This document shows positions 14,500-23,236 of a stretch of DNA of 64,000 nucleotides, in pieces. A model generated the notes under the pieces. That model was not told the origin of the DNA. It saw only the letters and a program-made list of their open reading frames with translations, and did no database searches. The stretch lies in contig NZ_JADQTO010000011.1 in assembly GCF_015704865.1 (NCBI RefSeq), positions 1 through 64,000 of the forward strand, in the 5' to 3' direction. Numbering within the stretch: position 1 is the first letter of the stretch; each line of letters opens with the position of its first letter. The position numbers and the translations under genes are program-made. Origin of the DNA: Actinoplanes aureus (GTDB taxonomy: Bacteria; Actinomycetota; Actinomycetes; Mycobacteriales; Micromonosporaceae).

Positions 14500-16910
14500 G
14501 GCGCGGCGGTGCGCAGAGCCCGCAGGAGGTTCGTGATGGTGAACGGCTTCTCGAGCAACGGGACGGCCGAGTCCGAGGTCGCGGCACCGAGCAGCGGCTC
14601 CGCGTACCCCGACATGAAGATGATCTGTATGCCCGGGATGAGCTCGGCGACGCGCTGAGCCAGTTCACCGCCGTGCATCCTGGGCATGATGACGTCGGTG
14701 AGCAGCACGTCGATCTCATCGCGGTGCTGCTCGGCGACAGCGAGTGCGGCCAGCCCGTCGTGCGCGGTCAGGACCCGGTAGCCGTGATGGGTGAGCACCC
14801 GGGCGGTGGACTCGCGTACTCCTTCCTCGTCGTCGACGAGCAGCACCACCTGCTGCTCCGGTAGATCCGCGATCTCGGTGTCCGGGCCGGTGCCGGCGCG
14901 TTCCGCCGGATCCGACGGCGGTTGATCGGTGGCCGGGAGCAGCACGGTCATGGTGGTGCCGGCGCCCGGCTGCGTTTCCATGGCCAGGCAGCCGCCCGCC
15001 TGCCCGACGATGCCGTACACGGCGGCCAGACCCAGGCCCGCCCCGGAGCTCTTCGGCTTGGTGGTGAAGAACGGTTCGAACGCGCGCGCGGCGACGTCGG
15101 CCGTCATGCCGGTACCGGTGTCGGCCACCCGTAACCGCAGGTAACGCCGTCCCGGTTCGGGGGCAGGATGGAAGACCGGGTCCGCCTCCGGGGGCTGGAA
15201 GTTGTCGGCGGTGATCCGCACCAGCCCGCCGCCGGGCATCGCGTCGCGGGCGTTCACGGTCAGGTTCACCAGGATCTGCTCGAGCTGGCCGGGATCGAGC
15301 AGCACCGGCCACAGTTCGGCGCCCGCGTCCAGCTGTAGATCGTTGTTCTCGCTGACGGTGGTGCGCAGCGTCGGGAGCAGCCGCTCGAGGACCGTGGCGG
15401 GCGCCAGCACCTCGGGCCGGTTCAGGTCGCGGCGGCTGAACGTCAGCAGCTGCTGGGTGAGGACCGCGCCGCGCTGTGCCGCCTGCTGGATCCGGGCCAG
15501 GTCGTCGATGAACGGCTGCCACTGCCGCGGGTCCGTACGGGCCAGGTCGGTCATCTCCTCGCCGAGCAGATCGGCGTAGTTGGTGATGATCGCGAGCAGG
15601 TTGTTGAAGTCGTGGGCGACGCCGCCGGCCAGCTGCCCGAGAGCTTCCAGCCGCTGGGTCCGCAGGATCGCCTGTTCGGTTCGCTGCCGCTCCACCTGTT
15701 CGACCAGCCGGGCCCGGTCCTGTTCCGCGGCCACCCGGTCGGTGATGTCCCGGCTGACCACGAGCAGAATCTGCTCACTGCCAGTGTCGAAACGCGTCAC
15801 GGTGTTCTCGGTGGGCACCCGGGTGCCGTCGGCGCGGATCGCGTCGGCGTAGACCACGGACCGGGGCTCCGGCGACGCGAACACCGCGCCGACGAACTGT
15901 GCGAGGCGCTCCCGCTCCTCCTCGGGCAACAACCGGGCGTACGGCACGCCCAGCAACTGTTGTCGTGGATACCCCAGCAGCCGCTCGGTGCCCTGGTTCG
16001 CCGTCACGATCCGGCCGTGCCGGTCGACCCCGGTGATCGCGTCCGGCACCGCCTCGATCAGCGCACGCAGCCGCGACTCGGCCCGGTACAGCTCGGACAG
16101 GTCCCGGGTCGCCGCGATCATCAGCGGTCCTTCCGGTTCCTCCTGCCAGCTGAGCGTCGTCTCGCCCGGCAGGACGGTGCCGTCCTTGCGCAGCAGTCTG
16201 GTCTCCAGCGTGTGGACGCGCGCCCGCAGTTCCGGATCGGTGAACAGGCGCTCGCGCAGCTCGATCATCTCGGTGCGTACGTCGTCGGCGAACAGGATCC
16301 GGGCGTGCCGGCCGGTCAGCTCGTCCGGGCGATAGCCCAGCAGCCGTTCGCACGAGGGGTTGGCGAACACGATGCGCCCGTCCCGGTCCACACCGACGAT
16401 CGCGTCCGGGGTGGCTTCCAGCAGCGCGGCCATCCGCGCTTCCGACCGGATCTCGTCGGTGAGTTCGTGTGCGACGCTGACGACCCCGCGCACCGAGCCG
16501 TCCACGCCCTCGATCGGGGCGAACGACATCCGGACCGGGACGCGGGTGCCGTCCTTGCGCAGCCGGACCGTCCGTAACTGACCGGTCGGGGTACCGCGCA
16601 GCGCTTTCTGGAACACCTGCCAGTCACGGTCGGCGACATCGGCGGGATACATCATCGTCACCGGCCGGCGGCGAACCTCGTCAGAGCGGTAGCCGTAGAT
16701 GCGCTCGGCCGCCGGATTCCAGGCCGTGATCCGGCCCTGCGCGTCGCAGCCGACGATGGCGTCCGCGGTCGACCTCACCACCGCCGACAAGAACGCCTCA
16801 TCATGCTCGCTCCCGCCAGGATCCCTGTTCCGCGCCATCACGACCATCACCGCCCGCACCGCACCCTGCGCCGCGTCATCCGGCGACGGCACGATGGAGG
16901 GCCTACTCAT
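14496..16910 (-). CDS. Hybrid histidine kinase: PAS-PAS-PAS-HisKA-HATPase-receiver
   Basis: 804 residues, cytosolic. Three PAS domains lie at about 40-150, 165-275 and 290-395, each with the NPAAERIYGY or NPSCERLLGY type core. HisKA follows with phosphoacceptor His433 in GGVAHDFNN, then a HATPase (about 530-650, N-box LVNLTVNARDAMPGGG, G-box GAGLGLAAVYGIV). A C-terminal receiver (about 690-800) has DDEEG, Asp739 in LLTDVIMPRMHG and Lys in LLEKPF. The AHDFNN/receiver layout is that of hybrid kinases passing phosphate intramolecularly. An AAGGAG lies only about one base before ATG 16910, too close to serve it, so ATG 16847 or ATG 16838 may be the true start. Confidence 0.88.
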   Translation of the reverse strand: MSRPSIVPSPDDAAQGAVRAVMVVMARNRDPGGSEHDEAFLSAVVRSTADAIVGCDAQGRITAWNPAAERIYGYRSDEVRRRPVTMMYPADVADRDWQVFQKALRGTPTGQLRTVRLRKDGTRVPVRMSFAPIEGVDGSVRGVVSVAHELTDEIRSEARMAALLEATPDAIVGVDRDGRIVFANPSCERLLGYRPDELTGRHARILFADDVRTEMIELRERLFTDPELRARVHTLETRLLRKDGTVLPGETTLSWQEEPEGPLMIAATRDLSELYRAESRLRALIEAVPDAITGVDRHGRIVTANQGTERLLGYPRQQLLGVPYARLLPEEERERLAQFVGAVFASPEPRSVVYADAIRADGTRVPTENTVTRFDTGSEQILLVVSRDITDRVAAEQDRARLVEQVERQRTEQAILRTQRLEALGQLAGGVAHDFNNLLAIITNYADLLGEEMTDLARTDPRQWQPFIDDLARIQQAAQRGAVLTQQLLTFSRRDLNRPEVLAPATVLERLLPTLRTTVSENNDLQLDAGAELWPVLLDPGQLEQILVNLTVNARDAMPGGGLVRITADNFQPPEADPVFHPAPEPGRRYLRLRVADTGTGMTADVAARAFEPFFTTKPKSSGAGLGLAAVYGIVGQAGGCLAMETQPGAGTTMTVLLPATDQPPSDPAERAGTGPDTEIADLPEQQVVLLVDDEEGVRESTARVLTHHGYRVLTAHDGLAALAVAEQHRDEIDVLLTDVIMPRMHGGELAQRVAELIPGIQIIFMSGYAEPLLGAATSDSAVPLLEKPFTITNLLRALRTAAP

Positions 16911-17020
16911 TCTCCTTCTGTGCCGGGCCGGCTGCGGAAGATTGCGGCGATCCCGGCGGATCGCTGCGCAGCCGGCACCGCCGGTCGCATAATGTCCTCA
17001 ACCTGGTGGGGTCGCCACGC

Positions 17021-17725
17021 TCACAGCCGACGCGCGGCGAGCTCCTCGTAGTAGGGGAGTGCGGCCTCGACCAGCGGCCGCAGGCGCTCCGGGACGTCGG
17101 CCGGTGACGGGTCGTAGGCGGCGAAGCCCGTGGAAGCGCGTACCGCCGCGTACCAGAAAGGTGCCCACACGCCGTCGCTGTCGCGCGGGCCCGGCGCCCA
17201 GGAGAGCATCGCCGGGTCGAAGGCGAAGCCGAGACCGGCGCACAGCCGCCGCAACGTGCCTTCCGGATCGCGTAGCACGTCCGCCGCGTCCACCACCGGC
17301 CCGCCGAAGGCCCGGAAGATCTCCACCTGCTGCGGGTAGCCGAGATCTTCCAGGGTGGGCTCGCCGCGTACCCGGGCGTAGGACGTGACCACATGCGACG
17401 GATCGCGGATCAGGAACGCGTGGGTCAGCCCGCCGAGCCAGTCCCGGCCGATCTCCGGCAGCAGGTGGTGGGCCATGTGCTTCTGATACTGCACGGCCGG
17501 CGAGCCGGGCAGCGGCCCGGTCAGGGCCGCCGCCACCTCCTGCCAGCGGGTGGGCTGCGACGCCAGGATCGCGTCCCGGCCGGGGTGGTCGATCCCGGTC
17601 ACCGCCAGGTAGTGGGCGTAGAGCGGCTCGTCCACCACCACGGTGTCGGCACGCGACTCGAAACTGCGCATCATCGCGGTCGAGATGTTGCGCGGCCCCG
17701 ACCACATCGCCACCCGGACAGTCAT
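17021..17725 (-). CDS. Sulfotransferase-like protein
   Basis: 234 residues. The N-terminal MTVRVAMWSGPRNISTAMM matches the 5'-phosphosulfate loop of PAPS sulfotransferases, in which the usual [KR]SGT is rendered SGPRN. HAFLIRDPSHVVTSYARV gives the 3'-phosphate Arg-Asp-Pro motif. The remainder is helical with a conserved WAPGP segment. Members of this branch are annotated sulfotransferase-like, but their substrates are unknown. The start ATG 17725 overlaps the stop of the upstream nitroreductase by four bases, so the two are translationally coupled. Confidence 0.75.
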   Translation of the reverse strand: MTVRVAMWSGPRNISTAMMRSFESRADTVVVDEPLYAHYLAVTGIDHPGRDAILASQPTRWQEVAAALTGPLPGSPAVQYQKHMAHHLLPEIGRDWLGGLTHAFLIRDPSHVVTSYARVRGEPTLEDLGYPQQVEIFRAFGGPVVDAADVLRDPEGTLRRLCAGLGFAFDPAMLSWAPGPRDSDGVWAPFWYAAVRASTGFAAYDPSPADVPERLRPLVEAALPYYEELAARRL

Positions 17726-18144
17726 CGGATCCGGGTCAGCTCCAGCACCGGGATGACGCGGATGCCGGCGGTCTTGCGCTCGTAGTCCGCGAAACCCGGA
17801 TAGCGGCGGGCCTGCTCGTTGAACGCCCGGTCCCGATCGTCGCCGGTCAGCTCCTTCACGGTGACCGGAAACGTCTCGGTGCCCACCTCGGCGGTCGCCT
17901 CTCCGGCGGCGAGCAGGTTGTGGTACCACTGCGGGTGCGTCGGCGCGCCGCCCTTGGAGGCGATGACGTACATGATGTCCGGATCGGTCTCGTGCGGCAG
18001 ATACATCAGCGGGGCGACGACCTCACGCCCGCTCTTGCGACCCCGGTGATGCACCAGGATCATCGGCGCGCCCGCGAACGGGCCGCCCACCCGTCCCTCG
18101 TTGGCGCGGAATTCCTCGATGATCTGTGTGTTCCAGTCACTCAT
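17722..18144 (-). CDS. Deazaflavin (F420)-dependent nitroreductase family protein
   Basis: 140 residues of the DDN/split beta-barrel family. The signature is NEGRVGGPFAGAPMILVHHR, then GRKSGREVVAPLMYL, the conserved IASKGGAPTHPQWYHNL, and the C-terminal FADYERKTAGIRVIPVLEL. Members bind coenzyme F420 and reduce quinones or nitro compounds, acting in the cytosol or at the membrane surface. It is coupled to the sulfotransferase-like gene by a four-base overlap. A second member lies at 57960-58388. Confidence 0.88.
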   Translation of the reverse strand: MSDWNTQIIEEFRANEGRVGGPFAGAPMILVHHRGRKSGREVVAPLMYLPHETDPDIMYVIASKGGAPTHPQWYHNLLAAGEATAEVGTETFPVTVKELTGDDRDRAFNEQARRYPGFADYERKTAGIRVIPVLELTRIR

Positions 18145-18200
18145 GGATCAAGCAAATCACGTATGTAGATCAGCCGACACTCTTGAGCCGGGTGGCGTCC

Positions 18201-18206
18201 TACCGT
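18201..18206 (+). promoter_or_regulatory. -10 box TACCGT of a probable leaderless promoter
   Basis: TACCGT is followed by GCGGGT (six bases) and ATG 18213. It supports the downstream start over the longer frame from 18126. Confidence 0.45.
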
Positions 18207-18212
18207 GCGGGT

Positions 18213-18860
18213 ATGCCCGAATTCAGCGAACATTGCGATCCGATCGACGCTCTTGACTTCCGGGCCGACGAGACCCGGCCGGCCGGCTACCTGCTGGACC
18301 TTGCCGTCGGCGACACGATCGTGCCGGCCGGACTGAAGGTGGCGGTGCCCACCGACGTGACCGCCGAGCCGTCACCCGGCGCCGGTGTCCGGCTCACCCC
18401 GGCCGTCGCGGTGCTCGGCAGCCTGTCCTGGTCGACGGTGCCCGGCGACCCGATCCGGATCTTCGCCTACGCCGAGATCGGGGTGGCGCAGACCCTGGCC
18501 GCCCTGCGGCAGTCGGGCCGCGCCGACGTGCTGGTCCGGGTCGCGGTGGCGATCTACGAGTACGACCCGGGCATGCGGGCCTACTTCACCAGATTCCGCA
18601 CGCACGCCGGGGCGGCACCGCCGGGCGCGCCGCCGGGTTCGCCGATGGACCCGGCCGCACCGGCTACGCCGGTCTACGGCCGGCTGGGCAGGGACGGCCT
18701 GCTTGTCGCGCGGGACCCGGAGGATCTGACCCCGGGGGTACGCGCACACGCGCTCCAATTCGAGCTGCTGCCGGTCCCGGCCGCCGGCCCGCAGCAGATC
18801 CTGCTCCAGACGTCGCCGACCACGAAGGTGGTCAAGCCGTTCGGGCTGCCCCAGACCTGA
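18213..18860 (+). CDS. Hypothetical protein, 215 aa
   Basis: Soluble 215-residue protein without a signal peptide. It begins MPEFSEHCDPIDALDFRADE, and its body is beta-rich (RLTPAVAVLGSLSWSTVPGD, IRIFAYAEIGVAQTLAALRQ, VAVAIYEYDPGMRAYFTRF). A Pro/Gly/Ala loop (GAAPPGAPPGSPMDPAAPAT) sits in the middle, followed by a C-terminal strand pair (HALQFELLPVP, QQILLQTSPTTKVVKPFG). No motif is recognised. The KVVKPFG end and the ILLQTSP strand recall small beta proteins, but I cannot name a family. It is alone between the nitroreductase and pdxH. Confidence 0.65.
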   Translation: MPEFSEHCDPIDALDFRADETRPAGYLLDLAVGDTIVPAGLKVAVPTDVTAEPSPGAGVRLTPAVAVLGSLSWSTVPGDPIRIFAYAEIGVAQTLAALRQSGRADVLVRVAVAIYEYDPGMRAYFTRFRTHAGAAPPGAPPGSPMDPAAPATPVYGRLGRDGLLVARDPEDLTPGVRAHALQFELLPVPAAGPQQILLQTSPTTKVVKPFGLPQT

Positions 18861-18880
18861 TCGTCGGTGGCGCGGTGCGG

Positions 18881-19531
18881 TCAGGGCCAGAGCCGCTCCC
18901 TGACCCAGGCGTCGCCGTCGCGGCGGTAGCGCAGGCGGATGTGCCGGCGTTCCTTGTCGCCCTGCCAGAACTCGACGCTCACCGCGGTGACGGCGTACAC
19001 GGTGTGCTCGGCACAGACCGTGCCCGGGTCGTTCTCGACGGTCTGCCCGGCCGCGGCCAGGGCGCGTTCCAGGTCGGCCGGGTCGTCGAGCACCGCGCTC
19101 TGCGTGCTGGCCAGGCTGGCGACCCGGGCGCCCACCGGCCGGGCCAGGAAGTCGCCGTCCGCGGCCGCCCGGTCCAGCGCGGTGACACTGCCGCGTACGC
19201 GTACCTGCCGGCCCTGCTCACGCCAGTAGAACCCGAGGGCGGCGGCCGGGTTGGCGGCCACCTGGCGGCCCTTCGCGCTCGTCGCGTCGGTGGCGAACTG
19301 CCAGCCGCGACCGTCGAACTCCTTGAGCAGCAGCACGCGGGTGTCCGGCAGGCCGTCGGCGTCCACCGTGCTCAGCGTCATGGCGTGCGGTTCCACCACT
19401 CCGGCGCCGACCGCCTCGGCGAACCAGGCGGCGAACAGATCGTGCGGGTCGTCCGGCGCCCCGGCCGGGTCGAACGCCGGCAGCGGGCGGGCGAAGACCG
19501 GCAGGCCGCGCAGAAGGTCACGAATACTCAC
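18881..19531 (-). CDS. pdxH: Pyridoxamine/pyridoxine 5'-phosphate oxidase
   Basis: 216 residues, the usual length for PdxH. It catalyses FMN-dependent oxidation of pyridoxamine- or pyridoxine-5'-phosphate to PLP. Family features visible are DPHDLFAAWFAEAVGAG, PDTRVLLLKEFDGRGWQFAT (FMN phosphate binding), YTNATSxKG-like TDATSAKGRQ, GFYWREQGRQVRVRGSV, the SLASTQSAVLDD loop and the C-terminal FWQGDKERRHIRLRYRR, WVRERLWP that closes the active site. There is a small number of differences, such as FWQG for the typical FWQGRxxRLHDR; the KERRH carries the substrate Arg/His equivalents. It is likely functional, and divergent from lexA. Confidence 0.88.
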   Translation of the reverse strand: MSIRDLLRGLPVFARPLPAFDPAGAPDDPHDLFAAWFAEAVGAGVVEPHAMTLSTVDADGLPDTRVLLLKEFDGRGWQFATDATSAKGRQVAANPAAALGFYWREQGRQVRVRGSVTALDRAAADGDFLARPVGARVASLASTQSAVLDDPADLERALAAAGQTVENDPGTVCAEHTVYAVTAVSVEFWQGDKERRHIRLRYRRDGDAWVRERLWP

Positions 19532-19602
19532 CCGGGTGATCCTGCCGCAGTCCGGGCGCGCCCCGCGATGACCGGGACCACCCGTCTGGCAAGATCCGCC
19601 AG

Positions 19603-20247
19603 GTGCGCTGGCCCGAGGAACTCGACACGTCCGTACTGTCCGAGCGGCAGCGGCGGATCCTGACCGTGATCCGCGACTGGGCGGTGCGGTACGGCCACGC
19701 GCCGTCCACCCGCGAGATCGGGGACGCGGTCGGCCTGGCCTCGGCCTCGTCGGTGAGCCGCCATCTGCGCGTCCTGGAGGACCTCGGGTTCCTGCGCCGG
19801 GGGCGCAACGTCACCCGGCCGATCGACGTGCGCATGTACCTGGAACCGGCCACCCGTGAGTCGGGCAGCGAGTCGACGGTGGGCGTGCCGGTGGTCGGCA
19901 CGATCGCCGCCGGCACACCCATCCTGGCCGAGGAGGAAACCGGGGAACTGCTCAACCTGCCGCGCGACCTGGTCGGCCGGGGCACCCTGTTCTGCCTGCG
20001 GGTGCAGGGCGACTCGATGGTCGACGCGGCGATCTGCGACGGGGACATCGTGGTGGTCCGGCAGCAGCACGAGGCGTACAACGGGGACGTCGTGGCCGCG
20101 ATGATCGACGAGGAGGCGACCGTCAAGGTGTTCCGGCGGCGCGGCGGTCACGTGGTGCTCGAGCCGCGCAACCCGGCGTACGAGCCGATCGACGGGGACC
20201 GGGCGGTCATCCTCGGCAAGGTGGTCTCGGTGCTCCGCCGGATGTGA
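19603..20247 (+). CDS. lexA: LexA-family SOS repressor
   Basis: 214 residues. The N-terminal winged helix (LSERQRRILTVIRDWAVRYG, APSTREIGDAVGLASASSVS, HLRVLEDLGFLRRG) matches LexA. The C-terminal S24 peptidase has the Ala103-Gly104 cleavage site in GTIAAGTP, the Ser138 nucleophile in RVQGDSMVDAAICDGD and the Lys175 general base in TVKVF. It would repress DNA-repair genes and self-cleave on contact with RecA filaments. No SOS box is visible upstream of it, so it may not be autoregulated and could be a LexA paralogue. The GTG start has no ribosome site; CAAGAT lies seven bases before it, which suggests a leaderless transcript. Confidence 0.88.
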   Translation: MRWPEELDTSVLSERQRRILTVIRDWAVRYGHAPSTREIGDAVGLASASSVSRHLRVLEDLGFLRRGRNVTRPIDVRMYLEPATRESGSESTVGVPVVGTIAAGTPILAEEETGELLNLPRDLVGRGTLFCLRVQGDSMVDAAICDGDIVVVRQQHEAYNGDVVAAMIDEEATVKVFRRRGGHVVLEPRNPAYEPIDGDRAVILGKVVSVLRRM

Positions 20248-20258
20248 ACCACGATTCA

Positions 20259-20292
20259 GATGTTCTGAGTATCTGGATGTTGTGAGTATGCT
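20259..20292 (+). promoter_or_regulatory. Tandem 17-bp operator repeats with -10 box upstream of the TetR operon
   Basis: Two direct units, GATGTTCTGAGTATCTG (20259-20275) and GATGTTGTGAGTATGCT (20276-20292), match at 13 of 17 positions. The first is also roughly palindromic. The second contains TATGCT (20287-20292), six bases before GTG 20299. This is a good candidate site for autoregulation by the TetR-domain protein. Confidence 0.6.
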
Positions 20293-20298
20293 GGCGCG

Positions 20299-21366
20299 GT
20301 GCCCCGGTTGACCCGTATCCAGCAGCAGGCGCGTACCCGCGCGGCCGTGCTCGCCGCGGCCGCACACGAATTCGGCGAGCGCGGCTACCCAGACGCCAAG
20401 ATCGATCGCATCGCTGACCGGGCCGAGCTGACCCGCGGCGCGGTGTACTCCAACTTCCCTAGCAAGCGGTCCCTCTACCTGGCGGTCCTCCTCGACTCCG
20501 CGCGGAACCGGCCGGTGGCGGCGAACGCGGAGCCGCCCGGCGACGTCGCCGAGGCGGCCGAGGCCTTCGCCCGGATCTGGCTGGAGCGGCTGCCGCTGGC
20601 CGGAGACACCGCAGCCGGTGCCCGGCTGCGGGCACAGTCGGTGACCGGGGTCTTCGACGACGAGCCGGGCCGCGCCGTCATGGCCGGCCTCACCCAGCTG
20701 GAGAGCCTGCTGCTGGCGTTGCGGCTGGAGACGTCCCGGCCCCGCGAGGCCCGGCGGGTACGCCTCGCCGAACTGATCCTCACGCTGCTGCACGGGGCCG
20801 ATCACCTGGCCCAGTCGGCTCCCGGCTTCGGCGACGCGTTCGACGTCGTCCGCGCCTGCCGGTACCTGGCGGCCATGGAGGCGCCGGACGGCTGGGATCC
20901 GCCGCATCTGCCGTACATCGACCCGGCCCAGCCCTGCCACGAGCCGTGGAATCCGCCCGCCGGACTGATCGACGAGCTCACCGACGGGCCGGCCGGCTGT
21001 GGTGGCGACGGGGTCGTCGTCGTCCTGGGCTCGCGCCGGCTCGGCGGGGGCGAGGAGGCGGTCCGCGCCGCCCGCCCCGGCGACCTGGTCACCATCGCCG
21101 CGGTGACCAGCGACCCGGCCGAGGCGGGCGCGCTGGTCCGGCTGCGGATCACCGGCCTGGCCGCCGGGCTGCGGCGGGTCTTCGGCCCGGCCGGAACATC
21201 CGTACGCGTGATCCTCGACGACGGTGGTGCCCTCGCCGCGGCGGCCGGCGTGGACGCGGCGGACGACACCGAGGCCGCCGTGCGCGTCCGAAACGGCGTG
21301 ATCGTGGCCCGGGCCGGCGGGCGGGGCGCCGGACACGCGGCCGCGATCGCGGAGGGGGAGCGATGA
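20299..21366 (+). CDS. TetR-family regulator with an extra C-terminal alpha/beta domain
   Basis: 355 residues, far longer than typical TetR proteins (about 190-220). The N-terminal HTH (about 10-60: AVLAAAAHEFGERGYPDAKI, IADRAELTRGAVYSNFPSKR) is clear. A ligand-type helical domain runs to about 230. Residues about 235-355 form an extra domain with VVVVLGSRRLGGGEEAVRAA, SVRVILDDGGALAAAAGV and AAVRVRNGVIVARAGGRGAG, resembling a thioredoxin/peroxiredoxin-like fold but with no CxxC. This fold is inferred from the pattern. The stop overlaps the next start by ATGA. Likely autoregulated through the tandem repeats at 20259-20292. First gene of the three-gene operon to 23236. Confidence 0.85.
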   Translation: MPRLTRIQQQARTRAAVLAAAAHEFGERGYPDAKIDRIADRAELTRGAVYSNFPSKRSLYLAVLLDSARNRPVAANAEPPGDVAEAAEAFARIWLERLPLAGDTAAGARLRAQSVTGVFDDEPGRAVMAGLTQLESLLLALRLETSRPREARRVRLAELILTLLHGADHLAQSAPGFGDAFDVVRACRYLAAMEAPDGWDPPHLPYIDPAQPCHEPWNPPAGLIDELTDGPAGCGGDGVVVVLGSRRLGGGEEAVRAARPGDLVTIAAVTSDPAEAGALVRLRITGLAAGLRRVFGPAGTSVRVILDDGGALAAAAGVDAADDTEAAVRVRNGVIVARAGGRGAGHAAAIAEGER

Positions 21367-21953
21367 GCCAGGACACGGTTCTGCACACGCTGCGCTGCAT
21401 CGGATACGCCGAGCTGGCGCGGGTCGCCGACGCGTGCGGACTCGACGAGGCCGACGTGGAGTCGCACCTGATCGATCTCGCGGTCGACGGGTTCGTCACC
21501 CGCGAGTTCGGCGGGTGGGGGCTGACCGAGGTGGGCCGGGCCGAGGACGCCCGGCGGACGGCCGGTGAGCTCGACCGGGCCGGTGCCCGCGAGGCGGTCG
21601 CTTCGGCGTACCAGGACTTCATGGTTCTCAATCCGGAGCTGCTGGACCTCAGCACGGCCTGGCACATGCGCACCGCCGACGGGGTCGCCGTGGCCAACGA
21701 TCACGCGGACGCCTCGTACGATGCCCTGGTTTTCGGCCGGTTCGCCGACCTGGACCGGCGTGCCGGCGCCGTTTGCGCCGACCTCGGCGCGGCCCTGCCG
21801 CGTTTCAACCGCTATCGGGTACGCCTGACGAAGGCGCTCGACCGGGCCCGCGGCGGGGACCTGGGGTACCTGGCCGACCGGATCGACTCCTATCACAGCG
21901 TGTGGTTCCAGCTGCACGAGGATCTGCTGGCCACCCTCGGTATCCCGCGATGA
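21363..21953 (+). CDS. Winged-helix protein of the PPDK-like operon
   Basis: 196 residues. The first ~65 residues form a winged-helix-like segment (TVLHTLRCIGYAELARVADA, ADVESHLIDLAVDGFVTREFG, WGLTEVGRAEDARRTAGEL), followed by a helical C-terminal domain containing VLNPELLDLSTAWHMR, NDHADASYDALVFGRFADLD and a final YHSVWFQLHEDLLATLGIPR. Both ends overlap neighbours by four bases (ATGA at 21363 and 21950), so it is made together with the TetR fusion and the dikinase-like protein. I infer it acts on or with the dikinase-like partner, or as a second regulator. It has no known enzymatic motif. Confidence 0.75.
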   Translation: MSQDTVLHTLRCIGYAELARVADACGLDEADVESHLIDLAVDGFVTREFGGWGLTEVGRAEDARRTAGELDRAGAREAVASAYQDFMVLNPELLDLSTAWHMRTADGVAVANDHADASYDALVFGRFADLDRRAGAVCADLGAALPRFNRYRVRLTKALDRARGGDLGYLADRIDSYHSVWFQLHEDLLATLGIPR

Positions 21954-23236
21954 GCCACATCCACCGGCTCGACGGGCTGGCGGCTCAGCCCGCCGACGTC
22001 ATCGGCGGCAAGGCGCACGGCCTCAACGAGTTGCTCCGCCTCGGCCTGCCGGTCCCGCCCGGCTTCGTGATCGACGTCGCGGCGTGCCGGCAGTTCCTGC
22101 GTGACGGACGGTTCCCGGACGGACTCGACGAGGCCCTGGCCTCGCTCGGCGCGCCCGGTGTGGCGGTGCGCTCGGGTGCCGCCGTGTCGATGCCCGGGAT
22201 GATGGACACCGTCCTCGATGTCGCACCGGACCGGGTCCGGGCGGCCGTGGAGGCGGTGTTCGCGTCCTGGCACACGCCGCGTGCCACGACCTACCGGGAG
22301 CTGCACGGCATCCCGCACGACCTGGGCACCGCGGTGATCGTGCAAGCCATGGTGTTCGGTGACCGTGATCAGCGCAGCGGGAGCGGGGTGGCGTTCAGCC
22401 GCGATCCCAGCAGCGGAGCTCCGGAGCTGTTCGGTGAGGTCCTGTTCGGGCGGCCGGGCACCGACGTGGTGGGCGGTGCACACGCCACCCGGCCGCTGGC
22501 CGATCTGGCCTCGCGCGAGCCGGCGGTGTGGGCGGAGCTGTCGTCGGCGCTGCGGCGGCTGGAGCGGCACTACCGGGACGTGTGCCACGTGGAGTTCACG
22601 TACGAGTCGGGGCGGCTGTGGTTCCTGCAGGTGCGGCCCGGCGGCCTGGTCGGGCGGGCGGCCGTCCGGGTGGCCGTGGACCTCGCCGACGAGCGGGTCA
22701 TCGACCGGCGTACCGCGGTGGACCGGGTCAGCGAGCGGGACCTGCGCGCCGCGCGTACCCCGCGGATCCGGACCGGTGACGTGCTCGCCCGCGGTCAGGG
22801 TGCCAGCCCCGGTGTCGCGGCCGGCCGCATCGCGGTCACCGCCGACAGCGCCGCCCGGATGGCCGCCGCCGGACCGGTCGTGCTCGTCCGCCCGCACACC
22901 TCACCCCTGGACATGCACGGCCTCGCCGCCGCGACCGGCATCGTCACCAGCCGGGGCGGGCCCACCAGCCACGCGGCCGTGGTCGCCCGGTCCATGGGCA
23001 AACCCGCCGTGGTCGCGGCGGCCGCGCTCACCGTCGACGCCGCGGCCGGATGCGTCCGCGCCGGCGACCGGACCGTGCCGGAGGGAACGTTCATCACCAT
23101 CGACGGCACCGGCGGCGAGGTGGTCCTCGGCGACCCGGGCACCACGGCCGGCACCGAGGACCCGCATCTGAGCCGCCTGCTCAGCTGGACCGATAGAGCC
23201 GCGCCATCGCCCGGATCGTCTCCGCCAGGTGGGTGA
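21950..23236 (+). CDS. Pyruvate phosphate dikinase-like protein lacking the PEP/pyruvate domain
   Basis: 428 residues against about 880 for pyruvate, phosphate dikinase. The N-terminal ATP-grasp matches closely: DVIGGKAHGLNELLRLGLPV, AVRSGAAVSMPGMMDTVLD, AVIVQAMVFGDRDQRSGSG, and RLWFLQVRPGG. The swivelling phosphohistidine domain is present with GIVTSRGGPTSHAAVVARSM, where His341 is the predicted phosphoryl carrier. The protein then ends at about LSRLLSWTD, the position where normal PPDK enters its C-terminal PEP/pyruvate TIM barrel. It would therefore take phosphate from ATP onto His but has no domain to pass it to pyruvate. Transfer to another partner is inferred. Its 3' end overlaps the WYL gene by 56 bases. 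Confidence 0.85.
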   Translation: MSHIHRLDGLAAQPADVIGGKAHGLNELLRLGLPVPPGFVIDVAACRQFLRDGRFPDGLDEALASLGAPGVAVRSGAAVSMPGMMDTVLDVAPDRVRAAVEAVFASWHTPRATTYRELHGIPHDLGTAVIVQAMVFGDRDQRSGSGVAFSRDPSSGAPELFGEVLFGRPGTDVVGGAHATRPLADLASREPAVWAELSSALRRLERHYRDVCHVEFTYESGRLWFLQVRPGGLVGRAAVRVAVDLADERVIDRRTAVDRVSERDLRAARTPRIRTGDVLARGQGASPGVAAGRIAVTADSAARMAAAGPVVLVRPHTSPLDMHGLAAATGIVTSRGGPTSHAAVVARSMGKPAVVAAAALTVDAAAGCVRAGDRTVPEGTFITIDGTGGEVVLGDPGTTAGTEDPHLSRLLSWTDRAAPSPGSSPPGG

